Notes under the pieces: model-generated
The model's database searches: none
The model's input: the letters and a program-made list of their open reading frames with translations, nothing else
What the model was told of the DNA's origin: nothing
Assembly: GCA_022823235.1 (NCBI GenBank)
Contig: JAJDXO010000011.1
Location: forward strand, 1 to 64,000
Direction of reading: 5' to 3'
Length of the DNA stretch: 64,000 nucleotides
Source of the DNA: Rhodospirillales bacterium
GTDB taxonomy: Bacteria > Pseudomonadota > Alphaproteobacteria > Rhodospirillales > UBA2165
Program-made: the position numbers and the translations under genes
Shown here: positions 7,151 through 14,642 of the stretch, piece by piece
Position numbering within the stretch: position 1 is the first letter of the stretch
Layout of the letters: every line of letters begins with the position of its first letter

Positions 7151-9550
7151 ACGCTGGGGCTCGGGTTCCGGTTCCGGTTCCGCTCGGGCCCGCCGCAATC
7201 GCGCCCCCAGCAGGTAGTGGAAGGCCAGGTAGATAGCGGCGGCCACGAGGGCGGACGTCGAGATCAACGGCATTTTCAGCAAAATCAACACCGCCAGCAC
7301 GAAGCGCAGGGCAATCTCGTAGGTCGGCAGGAGCGCCCGGTCGAACCGGCTCAAGGCGCTGGCCACCAGGTAGAGAGCCGCCGCCAGTTTCAGCAGCAGC
7401 CAACTGATTTGCGCCAGGCTTACCGTGCCGTCGTATCCCGGCAGGTACTGCTTGGTCGCGCTGGGCGCGCCGTCCGCCGACTGGGCGATCTGGGCCTGCT
7501 CGATCAACAGCAGTTCCGGGTAGAACGCGAACACGAAGGGGATGGTGAACATCACGATCCCGGCGCGCACGGCGGCAAAACCCGTGGCCAGCGGCTCCGA
7601 TTTCGAGATTGTCGAGGCCGCGAATGCGGCGATCGCAACCGGCGGCGTTATCGCCGAGGCGACCGCGAAATAGAAGATGAACATGTGGGCGGTGAAATAG
7701 GATGTGCCGAGCGCCACCAACAGCGGGCCGATGATCAGGATGACGTTCACATAAGCCGGCAGGGTGGGCATCCCCATGCCCAGCAGGATGGTCGCGAACA
7801 TGGCGACCACCAGCGCCAGCATGAGATAGAGCGCGCCGCCGATGGTGACGGTTTGCCCGAATATCTCAAACGTCGACACCGAGCGCAGCCAGTTGAGAAT
7901 GTCGATGGTCAGGATGCCGGTGAAATTGGTGAAGTTGACGCTGACGTCGATGATCGAGACCGCGATCAGCAGCAGGAACAACTCCGCGATGATAATGCCG
8001 GCGTCCGCCAGGGCCCGCAGCACCCTGACCGGCTGCTTGCGGATCGCGGGATCCAGGAAAAGCAGGATGACCAGGACGAAAACCGCCCAGAAGCCCGCGG
8101 AGTCCGGATCGCCCGCGGCGTTCTGGTAGACCTGAAGAAGCCACGGCAACGCCTCGCCGGACGCCGGGTCATAGCCGAAGAGGAAGCCGGAGAGGCCGGT
8201 TCCCACATTGTCTTTCTTGCTGAGCAGCAGAATCAGAATGATCAGGATGGGCCCGGCGATCATCAACAGGTTCGTCCAGTCCCGCTTGTCCAGCTTCTGT
8301 TCCTCGGTCAGCGTGCCGACGGGTTTAATGTCCATCCGCCGGGATTCGAAAATCACCATGAGGAACAGGCTGAAGAAGTAGGCCACGGCCGGCAGGAACG
8401 CCGCGACGATGACCTCCGAATAGGGCACCGTCGACAGCGCCGCCAGGACGAAGGCGGCGATGCCCATCACCGGCGGCATGATCTGACCGCCGGACGAGGC
8501 GGCGGCTTCGACGCCGCCCGCGAAGGTGGGCCGGAATCCGTTCTGCATCATCATCGGGATGGTCAGCGTCCCGGTGCCCAGCACGTTCACCACCGGGCCG
8601 CCGGAGATGGTCCCGAATGTCGCGGATCCGACCACGGCCGCGTGTGCGGGCCCGCCCCTGAGTTTTCGGGTGATGACCACGGCGAGCTTGATCAGCGACC
8701 GGCCCCCCGCCGAAGCGCCGAACAAGGCGCCCAGCACCACATAGGGGAAGACGATGTTCACCGTAATGTTCAGGAACTGCCCGAATATACTGTTCGATTC
8801 CAATATGATGGCGTTTCGCGCGCCGACCACGCCGGCGGAGAAATTTCGAACCCCGTCCTCGACGGTGCCGATGGAAGTGGTCAGGTATTTGTTGTCGGTG
8901 AGGTCGAAGTACCAGGCGCCGGAGGAGAGCAGGGTGTAGAGCGACACGATGATCGCCACCGCGACGATGGGCAGACCCCAGGCCTTGACGATGTAAACGA
9001 AGTAGATGGCCACCACCCAGACCAGGATCGGCATGATCCAGTTGCCGAGATTGGCCTGGCAATCGGGAAAGTCGTCGTCCGGTTCGGTGCCGAAAATTTC
9101 GCGGTATTCGTCGGCGCGAGCGGCATTCTCCGCCATCAGGCGCTCGCGTTCCCCACTGAATACGTCCAGGAGGCACACCTGGTCGTGTTCGATCCAGTAG
9201 GCGAGCATCAGGCCGACGGTGGTCACCAGCATCAATACGTCGAGGCCGATGCCGGCGGACCGCTTGGCGGCTCCCTTGTTGCGCCAGGTGCGCGCGAAGG
9301 ACGTGGTCATCAGCGCAACGATCATCATGACGCAGAAAACGATGGGGAAGAAGAACTCGGAGCTGAACTTGCTGATGCGGGGCAGACCCGACAAACCCGG
9401 AATGGATTGGATGGCCGGCAGCAGGCCCGGAATATTGGGCAGGTTGTTGAGCATGCCCATGCAGACCAGGAAGAAGGCGAACACCAGCCCGACCTTCATC
9501 ATCCAATCCCTGTGGTCCTGGACTTCGCCTTCGATGGGTTTGTCGCTCAT
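7136..9550 (-). CDS. TRAP transporter fused permease (DctQ-DctM type)
   Basis: An 804-residue integral membrane protein with many hydrophobic segments, corresponding to the 4TM/12TM fused permease of TAXI-TRAP systems. The DctM signature region includes GSATFGTISGGPVVNV and GMGMPTLPAYV. It imports a carboxylate-type solute using an ion gradient with the binding protein encoded just upstream (9671-10717). A hairpin lies in the 120-bp gap between them. The C-terminus ends in a charged tail with an EPEPEPEP run, encoded where the gene overlaps putA. Substrate unknown; glutamate, 2-oxoglutarate or other dicarboxylates are precedents for TAXI systems. Confidence 0.9.
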   Translation of the reverse strand: MSDKPIEGEVQDHRDWMMKVGLVFAFFLVCMGMLNNLPNIPGLLPAIQSIPGLSGLPRISKFSSEFFFPIVFCVMMIVALMTTSFARTWRNKGAAKRSAGIGLDVLMLVTTVGLMLAYWIEHDQVCLLDVFSGERERLMAENAARADEYREIFGTEPDDDFPDCQANLGNWIMPILVWVVAIYFVYIVKAWGLPIVAVAIIVSLYTLLSSGAWYFDLTDNKYLTTSIGTVEDGVRNFSAGVVGARNAIILESNSIFGQFLNITVNIVFPYVVLGALFGASAGGRSLIKLAVVITRKLRGGPAHAAVVGSATFGTISGGPVVNVLGTGTLTIPMMMQNGFRPTFAGGVEAAASSGGQIMPPVMGIAAFVLAALSTVPYSEVIVAAFLPAVAYFFSLFLMVIFESRRMDIKPVGTLTEEQKLDKRDWTNLLMIAGPILIILILLLSKKDNVGTGLSGFLFGYDPASGEALPWLLQVYQNAAGDPDSAGFWAVFVLVILLFLDPAIRKQPVRVLRALADAGIIIAELFLLLIAVSIIDVSVNFTNFTGILTIDILNWLRSVSTFEIFGQTVTIGGALYLMLALVVAMFATILLGMGMPTLPAYVNVILIIGPLLVALGTSYFTAHMFIFYFAVASAITPPVAIAAFAASTISKSEPLATGFAAVRAGIVMFTIPFVFAFYPELLLIEQAQIAQSADGAPSATKQYLPGYDGTVSLAQISWLLLKLAAALYLVASALSRFDRALLPTYEIALRFVLAVLILLKMPLISTSALVAAAIYLAFHYLLGARLRRARAEPEPEPEPQRLAGE

Positions 9551-9605
9551 GGTTTGCGCCCGTCCCTGACTTGCAGCCCGGCCATGGACCGGTAGGTTAG
9601 AGTGG

Positions 9606-9642
9606 AACGAGCCGGAACACGGTTCAAGTGTTCCGGCTCGTT
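9606..9642 (-). terminator. Perfect 15-bp stem-loop between TRAP binding-protein and permease genes
   Basis: Arms 9606-9620 and 9628-9642 are perfectly complementary around a 7-nt loop. On the minus strand the stem is not followed by a T-run, so it is more likely a 3' mRNA stabiliser or partial attenuator that raises binding-protein output over permease than a full terminator. Confidence 0.65.
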
Positions 9643-9670
9643 TACTCTTGGATTGCTTCAGACCGTGGGC

Positions 9671-10717
9671 TTACGGCTTGGCGCAATCGGCGATCTTATG
9701 ACCGGCTTCTTCCCAGGCCTCGATTGCGCCGGGGTGGAATTTGACGCCCGCGGCGCACATGCCCATCTTGGCATCGTCGACCGAGCCGTAGAGGGTCGTC
9801 TTGGCGAACGGCACCTTTTTCTGAAGGGCGGGAACGCCCTTGATGAAGGCGGCGGTCAATTTCTTGGCCAATGCCTTGTCCATGCTCGCCTGTACCATGT
9901 CCCCGCCGGTGTCGGCAAAGGAGCGGAACATGCCGTCTTCGGAGATGATCCGGGCGTTCGGCCCATAGTGGGCGAGTTCGCCCACCGGGAACATGTTCGC
10001 CACCTTACCCGGAGATTTCACGAATTTCCGGAAGGCCGGTGCTTCGTATTTGGCCTTGGGCATGGAAACGATGTTGATTTTTCCCGCCGCCATGTAGATC
10101 GGCATGTATTCGGCCGGGTTCGTGCCGGGGCGCACCGCCGCATCGACCGAGCGGTCGAGGAACAACGAGTTGGCCTGTCCCCAGGCGATCTGCTTGCCGG
10201 TGTAGCCCTTGCCTTCGGTCATGCCGGTGTTGAGACGGATCGCGGCCCGGGCGGAAATCAATGCGCCGCCGCGGGGCGGGCCGTTGAAGATCGTCTTGCC
10301 CTTGAGCTTATCCCAGCTGTCGATGCCGGTGCTCTGGAACGCAATCAGATAGAACGACGCCAGATGGTACGGGTAAAGCAGCCGCAGGTTGGCCTGGAGC
10401 TTCGCACCCTTGCCGTCCGCCTTCAGATCGGAATACGGGCCAAGGCCCTTGCCCATCATGAAGTGCAGGACGAACGGCGAAGCCGAGATGTCGATTTTGC
10501 CCTCGGCCAATTCCCGCAGGGTTCTGGTCAGCGTTTTGCCGCCCTGGACCTGGATGGTCGCGATTTTGCCGGCTGCGGCCAATTCGGCGAGATTCTTGGC
10601 CGCGATATCGGTCGCGCCGCCCGGCGAGGCCGACGTCATGGTCAAGGTTACGTTTTGCGCCTGTGCGCCACCCGCAATCATGAAGGCGGCGGCACCGGCA
10701 AGTAGAAGGCGTTTCAT
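9671..10717 (-). CDS. TAXI-family TRAP transporter solute-binding protein
   Basis: A 348-residue periplasmic protein with a cleavable signal peptide (MKRLLLAGAAAFMIAGGAQA, cut near residue 20) followed by the TAXI core opening TLTMTSASPGGATDIAAKNL. It captures the substrate for the fused permease encoded downstream on the same strand. Binding protein and permease adjacency, with the binding-protein gene first, is standard for TAXI systems. A GntR-like palindrome about 90 bp upstream of the start (10809-10826) suggests substrate-responsive regulation. Confidence 0.9.
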   Translation of the reverse strand: MKRLLLAGAAAFMIAGGAQAQNVTLTMTSASPGGATDIAAKNLAELAAAGKIATIQVQGGKTLTRTLRELAEGKIDISASPFVLHFMMGKGLGPYSDLKADGKGAKLQANLRLLYPYHLASFYLIAFQSTGIDSWDKLKGKTIFNGPPRGGALISARAAIRLNTGMTEGKGYTGKQIAWGQANSLFLDRSVDAAVRPGTNPAEYMPIYMAAGKINIVSMPKAKYEAPAFRKFVKSPGKVANMFPVGELAHYGPNARIISEDGMFRSFADTGGDMVQASMDKALAKKLTAAFIKGVPALQKKVPFAKTTLYGSVDDAKMGMCAAGVKFHPGAIEAWEEAGHKIADCAKP

Positions 10718-10808
10718 GGAGATCTCCCTGGTTAAAATTAACTGTGAATTCCGTTGAATTCCTCCCCGGAGCCGATTGAACGCGAAATGGCCGTCATTTT
10801 CAAACGAT

Positions 10809-10826
10809 TGGTGGTCTAAACCACCA
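10809..10826. promoter_or_regulatory. Candidate GntR/FadR-type operator
   Basis: TGGTGGT-CTAA-ACCACCA is a perfect 7-bp inverted repeat with a 4-bp spacer between the divergent TAXI gene and the GYD gene. It resembles TGGT...ACCA operators of FadR-subfamily GntR repressors that often control TRAP uptake genes. No GntR gene is in the window. Confidence 0.5.
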
Positions 10827-10931
10827 TTTTGTCCGATTTTTGTCAGCCGTCCGTCCTGACCTCCCCGCTCCGTGTGCTAAACTTGGGGCTTGAGCAAACA
10901 ACAAACGTCTGACTATCAGGGGAGACCCGTC

Positions 10932-11300
10932 ATGCCCATCTTCATGACACAAACCAAATATTCCGAAGAATCCTTGAAGGCGATGGCGGAGCATCCCTCC
11001 GATCGGCCGAAACAGATGTCCAAGGTGATCGAGAGCTTCGGCGGCAAGTTGCTGCACTTCTATTGGGTGTTTGGCGACACGGATGTTGTCGCCATCTATG
11101 AGGCGCCGGACAGCGAGGCGGTGTTCTCCATCGTGCTGACCCTGTCCCATGGCGGCGCCATCGCCTCTCAGAAGACACTGTCGCTGCTGTCGAACGAGCA
11201 GGCCATGTCCGCGATGAGCCGCGCAAAAGGCGCGGATACGGGCTACACCTCGCCGGTCGAGGAGTGGGAAGGCTGGCACGACGACGGCGGCGAAGGCTGA
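10932..11300 (+). CDS. GYD domain-containing protein
   Basis: A 122-residue protein matching the GYD/COG4274 family, small ferredoxin-like-fold proteins of unknown function: MPIFMTQTKYSEESLKAM, then a central region about distance and direction of effect (GGKLLHFYWVFGDTDVVAIYEAP). The ATG at 10932 has GGGGAGA 8-13 bp upstream; an earlier in-frame start at 10890 lacks a site and homology. No signal peptide. The rhodanese gene follows 42 bp later on the same strand, possibly co-transcribed. Confidence 0.85.
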   Translation: MPIFMTQTKYSEESLKAMAEHPSDRPKQMSKVIESFGGKLLHFYWVFGDTDVVAIYEAPDSEAVFSIVLTLSHGGAIASQKTLSLLSNEQAMSAMSRAKGADTGYTSPVEEWEGWHDDGGEG

Positions 11301-11342
11301 ACGTGCGCTTGAGAAACTGAGTCAACGAAAAGGAACGAATGG

Positions 11343-11720
11343 ATGAGCGGAAAGGGTTTCAAGGACTTGCTCGCCGAGGCCAACGCGGTCATCGATACGT
11401 TGTCGGTCGAGGATGCATTGGCAATGGTCGACGACGACAGTGTCGTTCTCGTGGATGTTCGCGAGACCGACGAGCATCAACGGGGCGCCATCAGGCATTC
11501 CGTCCACGCCCCGCGCGGTTTCCTGGAGTTCATTGTCGATCCCGAGGGTCCGATGCACAACCCGGCGCTGGCCAGCGGCAAGCATCTGGTCCTCTATTGC
11601 GGTTCGGGCGGCCGGTCGGCGTTGGCGGCCAAGACCCTGAAGGATATGGGGGTGGAGAAGGTCAGTCATATTGCGGGCGGGTTCGCCGCCTGGCAGGAGG
11701 CGGAGGGCCCGACCGAGTAG
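11343..11720 (+). CDS. Single-domain rhodanese-like sulfurtransferase
   Basis: A 125-residue rhodanese fold: VVLVDVRETDEHQRGAI near residues 34-50 and the active-site loop CGSGGRS with Cys86, which forms the persulfide intermediate in sulfur transfer from thiosulfate or protein persulfides. No signal peptide, so cytoplasmic. Physiological donor and acceptor are not indicated by the neighbours (GYD upstream, DUF1223 downstream). Confidence 0.9.
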   Translation: MSGKGFKDLLAEANAVIDTLSVEDALAMVDDDSVVLVDVRETDEHQRGAIRHSVHAPRGFLEFIVDPEGPMHNPALASGKHLVLYCGSGGRSALAAKTLKDMGVEKVSHIAGGFAAWQEAEGPTE

Positions 11721-11834
11721 GTCCGCTCCCCGGCAATCGCGTGACCGGCCGAAAGAACCGGACCCGCGGGTGGAATACGAGGCTCACCGAAGCGTTATTG
11801 GTCCAGTAGACGAAAGCGGGAGTAGGCTGATCCC

Positions 11835-12602
11835 ATGAAACGCACGCTGATTTCTTTGGCCGTTGCCGGTACCGCAATTGCCGCCGGGACCGCCGCTCTC
11901 ACCGGTTCGCACGGGCCGGCGGTCGCCGCCGATGCGTCGCGGCCGACGGTGGTCGAGTTGTTCACCTCCCAGAGCTGCTATTCGTGCCCGCCGGCCGAGG
12001 AGTATCTCGGCGAGCTGGCCAAGCGGAAGGACCTGATTGCGCTCGAGTTCCACGTCGATTACTGGGACGACCTGGTCTATGGCCGCGCCGGCAAGTGGAA
12101 GGACCGCTTCTCCAAGCGCACATACACGGACCGTCAGCGGGGCTATGCCGGCCGTTTGCCGCGGGGGCAGCTCTATACGCCGCAGATGGTCATCGACGGC
12201 CGGGCGTTCGAAGTCGGCTCCCGCCGCGCCGCCGTCCGCCGGACCCTCAAACGGGTCGCCAAGGAACGCAGCGAACGTTTGGACGTTCGGGTAACGCCGG
12301 CCGCGGCCGGGCAGCTCGCCGTGTCCGTCAAGGGTGAGGCGAAACCGGGCGGCGGTATCTGGTTCGTCCGCTTTGTCCGCGAGAAAACCACCCGGGTGCT
12401 GCGCGGTGAAAATCACGGCAAGACGCTCACCAACTACAACATCGTCACCGAACTGAAGCGCATCGGCGACTGGACCGGCACGTCCGTCTCGGTGACCGCG
12501 CCCGCTGACCTCGCCGACGGCCAAAGCTGCGCCATTCTGGTGCAGGGCGAGAACCACGGGCCCATAAAGGGCGCCGCGGCCTGCCCGAGCCCGAGCAGCT
12601 AA
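11835..12602 (+). CDS. DUF1223 periplasmic thioredoxin-like protein
   Basis: A 255-residue DUF1223 protein. An N-terminal signal segment (residues 1 to about 32, ending AVAA) precedes VVELFTSQSCYSCPPAE, with a CYSC redox-type pair at Cys48 and Cys51 in a thioredoxin-like context, followed by the family's HVDYWDDLVY and YTPQMVIDG blocks. The family is periplasmic or membrane-anchored and functionally uncharacterised; a thiol-redox role is inferred from the CxxC. It follows the rhodanese gene by 114 bp. Confidence 0.88.
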   Translation: MKRTLISLAVAGTAIAAGTAALTGSHGPAVAADASRPTVVELFTSQSCYSCPPAEEYLGELAKRKDLIALEFHVDYWDDLVYGRAGKWKDRFSKRTYTDRQRGYAGRLPRGQLYTPQMVIDGRAFEVGSRRAAVRRTLKRVAKERSERLDVRVTPAAAGQLAVSVKGEAKPGGGIWFVRFVREKTTRVLRGENHGKTLTNYNIVTELKRIGDWTGTSVSVTAPADLADGQSCAILVQGENHGPIKGAAACPSPSS

Positions 12603-12689
12603 AGTTTAAACTCGGCCCGCCCGCCCTATGCGTGTTGCGGTGGCTGAGGCATGAAATGACAGCGTCATGGCCGGGCCTGGACCCGGCCA

Positions 12690-12819
12690 TCCACGTTTTC
12701 AATTCTTGAACCACAGAGACAATGAGACAGTGAGGAGCACCGGGATCGACACCTCTCCTTCCGACCTCTGTGTCTCTGTGGTGAATATCCTGGATGCCCC
12801 GAACAAGTCGGGGCATGAC
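12690..12819 (+). repeat. Intergenic repeat of about 130 bp, copy B
   Basis: Second copy of the element at 1561-1699. Arms CCACAGAGAC (12711-12720) and GTCTCTGTGG (12772-12781) are conserved, as is the terminal hairpin ATGCCCCGA/TCGGGGCAT. Immediately upstream (12665-12694) is another stem-loop, CATGGCCGGG..CCCGGCCAT. The gene-free stretch 12603-13030 contains only such repeats plus the start region of the next gene. Confidence 0.75.
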
Positions 12820-12824
12820 GGGTC

Positions 12825-12846
12825 GGTCAATTCGGACGAATTGACC
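12825..12846. repeat. GGTCAATTCG palindrome, copy 3
   Basis: Identical to the palindrome at 1517-1538 and directly adjoins repeat copy B on its downstream side. Confidence 0.75.
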
Positions 12847-13030
12847 TTATTTGACATGGTGCGCCACCAAAGCGTCATGGCCGGGCCCGGACTATGTCGG
12901 CTCCGGTGGGCAAGCCCCGCTCACACACATAAACCACTTGTTAACCACAATGGTAGTTGTCTCTCGGGCGACGATGGTGGCCGGCCCGGCGGGTCGGCTG
13001 GAAAACCAGGAACCAATTGTTGGCGCGCCA

Positions 13031-13663
13031 ATGACCGATACGCCGGGGAAACAGCCATATACCATTCCATGCTCCAGTGAATTTCGCGACCGCGTGACGG
13101 ATCTTGCGGCGCGGCGGCGGGTCAATGTCGCCGATCTCGCGCGCTCGGTTCTGATCCTGTTGCCCTTCGAGGCCATCCGCAGTGCCCCCGACCCCGGCGG
13201 GCCGCCGCCTGGCGATCGGGAGGAGACGGTGCTCAAGTCGGGCCCGTCCAAGGGCAAGCCATGGCGCCGCAAGCCGCGCCTGCAGATGCGTCTGTCGGCG
13301 GGCTACGACCCGTCCTTCGTCCGCCGCGCCCTCGGCATCGCGCTGGCCATGGATTCCGGTGATCTGGAACTCAGCCTCGATGACCCCAATGCGCGGCCCG
13401 ACGCGCCGGTGGCGGCCGAGTCCGAAGTGGAACGCCTCAAGTCAACCGTCTCGGCGTTGTCGTTCTCGCCGTTGAGAGACGGCGTGAAGTCGCGGGCCGA
13501 TGCCCTCCATATTCTCGGCTTCCCGCCGGCGGAGCGGCCCGACCGCTCGATGATCACCGCCCGCTTCCGGATGTTGGCGACCATCCATCATCCGGACGGA
13601 GAAATGGGGTCGCACCAGCGGATGAGTCAGCTCAATGCCGCACGGGAAATCCTGTCGGCGTAA
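13031..13663 (+). CDS. J-domain (DnaJ-like) protein
   Basis: A 210-residue cytoplasmic protein whose C-terminal 65 residues form a J domain: ALHILGFPPAERPDRSMITARFRMLATIHHPDGEMGSHQRMSQLNAAREIL, split here as ALHILGF, the HPD tripeptide after helix II, and the NAAREIL helix. HPD stimulates Hsp70 (DnaK) ATPase. The first 140 residues are basic and without recognisable domain. The ATG at 13031 is preferred; in-frame starts at 12974 and 12851 would read into repeat-derived sequence. A hairpin terminator follows. Confidence 0.78.
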   Translation: MTDTPGKQPYTIPCSSEFRDRVTDLAARRRVNVADLARSVLILLPFEAIRSAPDPGGPPPGDREETVLKSGPSKGKPWRRKPRLQMRLSAGYDPSFVRRALGIALAMDSGDLELSLDDPNARPDAPVAAESEVERLKSTVSALSFSPLRDGVKSRADALHILGFPPAERPDRSMITARFRMLATIHHPDGEMGSHQRMSQLNAAREILSA

Positions 13664-13687
13664 AACAAAGGCCTGATATCAAACGAA

Positions 13688-13715
13688 AAAAGGGCCCGGT
13701 TCAAACCGGGCCCTT
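13688..13715. terminator. Bidirectional intrinsic terminator
   Basis: Arms AAAGGGCCCGGTT and AACCGGGCCCTTT flank a 2-nt core between convergent genes. The minus-strand exit runs into T-rich sequence, so it best terminates the BAX inhibitor gene and probably also the J-domain gene. Confidence 0.85.
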
Positions 13716-13737
13716 TCCATTCGAGAATCCTGCCCTG

Positions 13738-14469
13738 CTATTCCCGATTACCGAACAGGTGCAGCAGCATGATGAACAGGTTGATGAAATCGAGGTACAG
13801 CCGGACCGCGCCGTATACCGCTTTCTTGGTGGCGATCTCGCCGCCGTCGAACGCGTTGTACTCGTTGCGGATCTTCTGGGTGTCGTAGGCGGTGAGGCCG
13901 ACGAACACCAGGACGCCGATCACCGAGATCACGAAGTGCAGCGCCGACGAGGCCAGGAAAAGATTCACCAGGCTCGCAATGATGATGCCGATCAGTCCCA
14001 TGAACAGGAAGGAGCCGAGACCGGACAAATCGCGCTTGGTGGTGTAGCCGTAGAGGCTCATGGCCGCGAATGTGCCGGCGGTGATGAAGAACACCCGGGC
14101 GATGCTTGTGCCGGTGAAAACCACGAAAATGGCGCTGAGCGACAGGCCCATGACCGCGGCAAACAGCCAGAACACGGCCTGCACGGTCGACGCCTTCATC
14201 TTGTTGATGCCGAACGACAGCACCAGTATGAAAGCCAGCGGCGACAACATCACCACCCACTGGAGCGGGGTGCCGAAGATCGCCTGCATCAAGGTTTCCG
14301 ACTGAACCGTGGCCGCCGCCACGATGCCGGTCAGCGCCACGCCGGACGCCATGTAGTTGTAGACCCGCAGCATATACCGCCGAAGGCCGACATCGATTTG
14401 CGCCGCCTCGGCCTGCGCCGTGGTCATGCGCTGTGCGCCAAACGGATTGTTGTCCCGTCCGAAAGCCAT
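13738..14469 (-). CDS. BAX inhibitor-1 (BI-1)/YccA family membrane protein
   Basis: A 243-residue polytopic inner-membrane protein with about seven hydrophobic helices after a 30-residue cytoplasmic N-terminus. Family blocks include GVALTGIVAA, GYTTKRDLSGLGSFL and LTAYDTQKIRNEYN, the latter with the acidic/Arg residues implicated in the pH-sensitive pore of BI-1 homologs. Roles in calcium leak or FtsH interaction are known for relatives; the function here is not shown. AGAGG lies 11 bp before the ATG. Confidence 0.92.
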   Translation of the reverse strand: MAFGRDNNPFGAQRMTTAQAEAAQIDVGLRRYMLRVYNYMASGVALTGIVAAATVQSETLMQAIFGTPLQWVVMLSPLAFILVLSFGINKMKASTVQAVFWLFAAVMGLSLSAIFVVFTGTSIARVFFITAGTFAAMSLYGYTTKRDLSGLGSFLFMGLIGIIIASLVNLFLASSALHFVISVIGVLVFVGLTAYDTQKIRNEYNAFDGGEIATKKAVYGAVRLYLDFINLFIMLLHLFGNRE

Positions 14470-14498
14470 TTTTACAATCCTCTAAAATTTCTCATGGT

Positions 14499-14518
14499 TC
14501 GCCCGCCCGCACGGGCGA
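14499..14518 (-). terminator. Stem-loop between ybbP-like and BAX inhibitor genes
   Basis: Arms TCGCCCG/CGGGCGA with a 6-nt loop in the 173-bp gap downstream of the FtsX-type permease gene. There is no long T-run on the minus strand, so termination is only partial evidence. Confidence 0.4.
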
Positions 14519-14642
14519 GTTTCCGTGGTCCTTAATATGTCAGAATTCGATTCCGTATCAAGGGAAACCGATCCCTTTCACGCAGATTTCATGCGGACAA
14601 GCCCCGATAAAATATAAGGAAATTACGTCCTGGCGCCTGTGC

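Noticed and set aside
7217..9595. 792-codon open frame antisense to the TRAP permease gene
   Set aside because: Composition is dominated by His, Gln, Arg and Asp, the mirror of hydrophobic codons; no domain signature.
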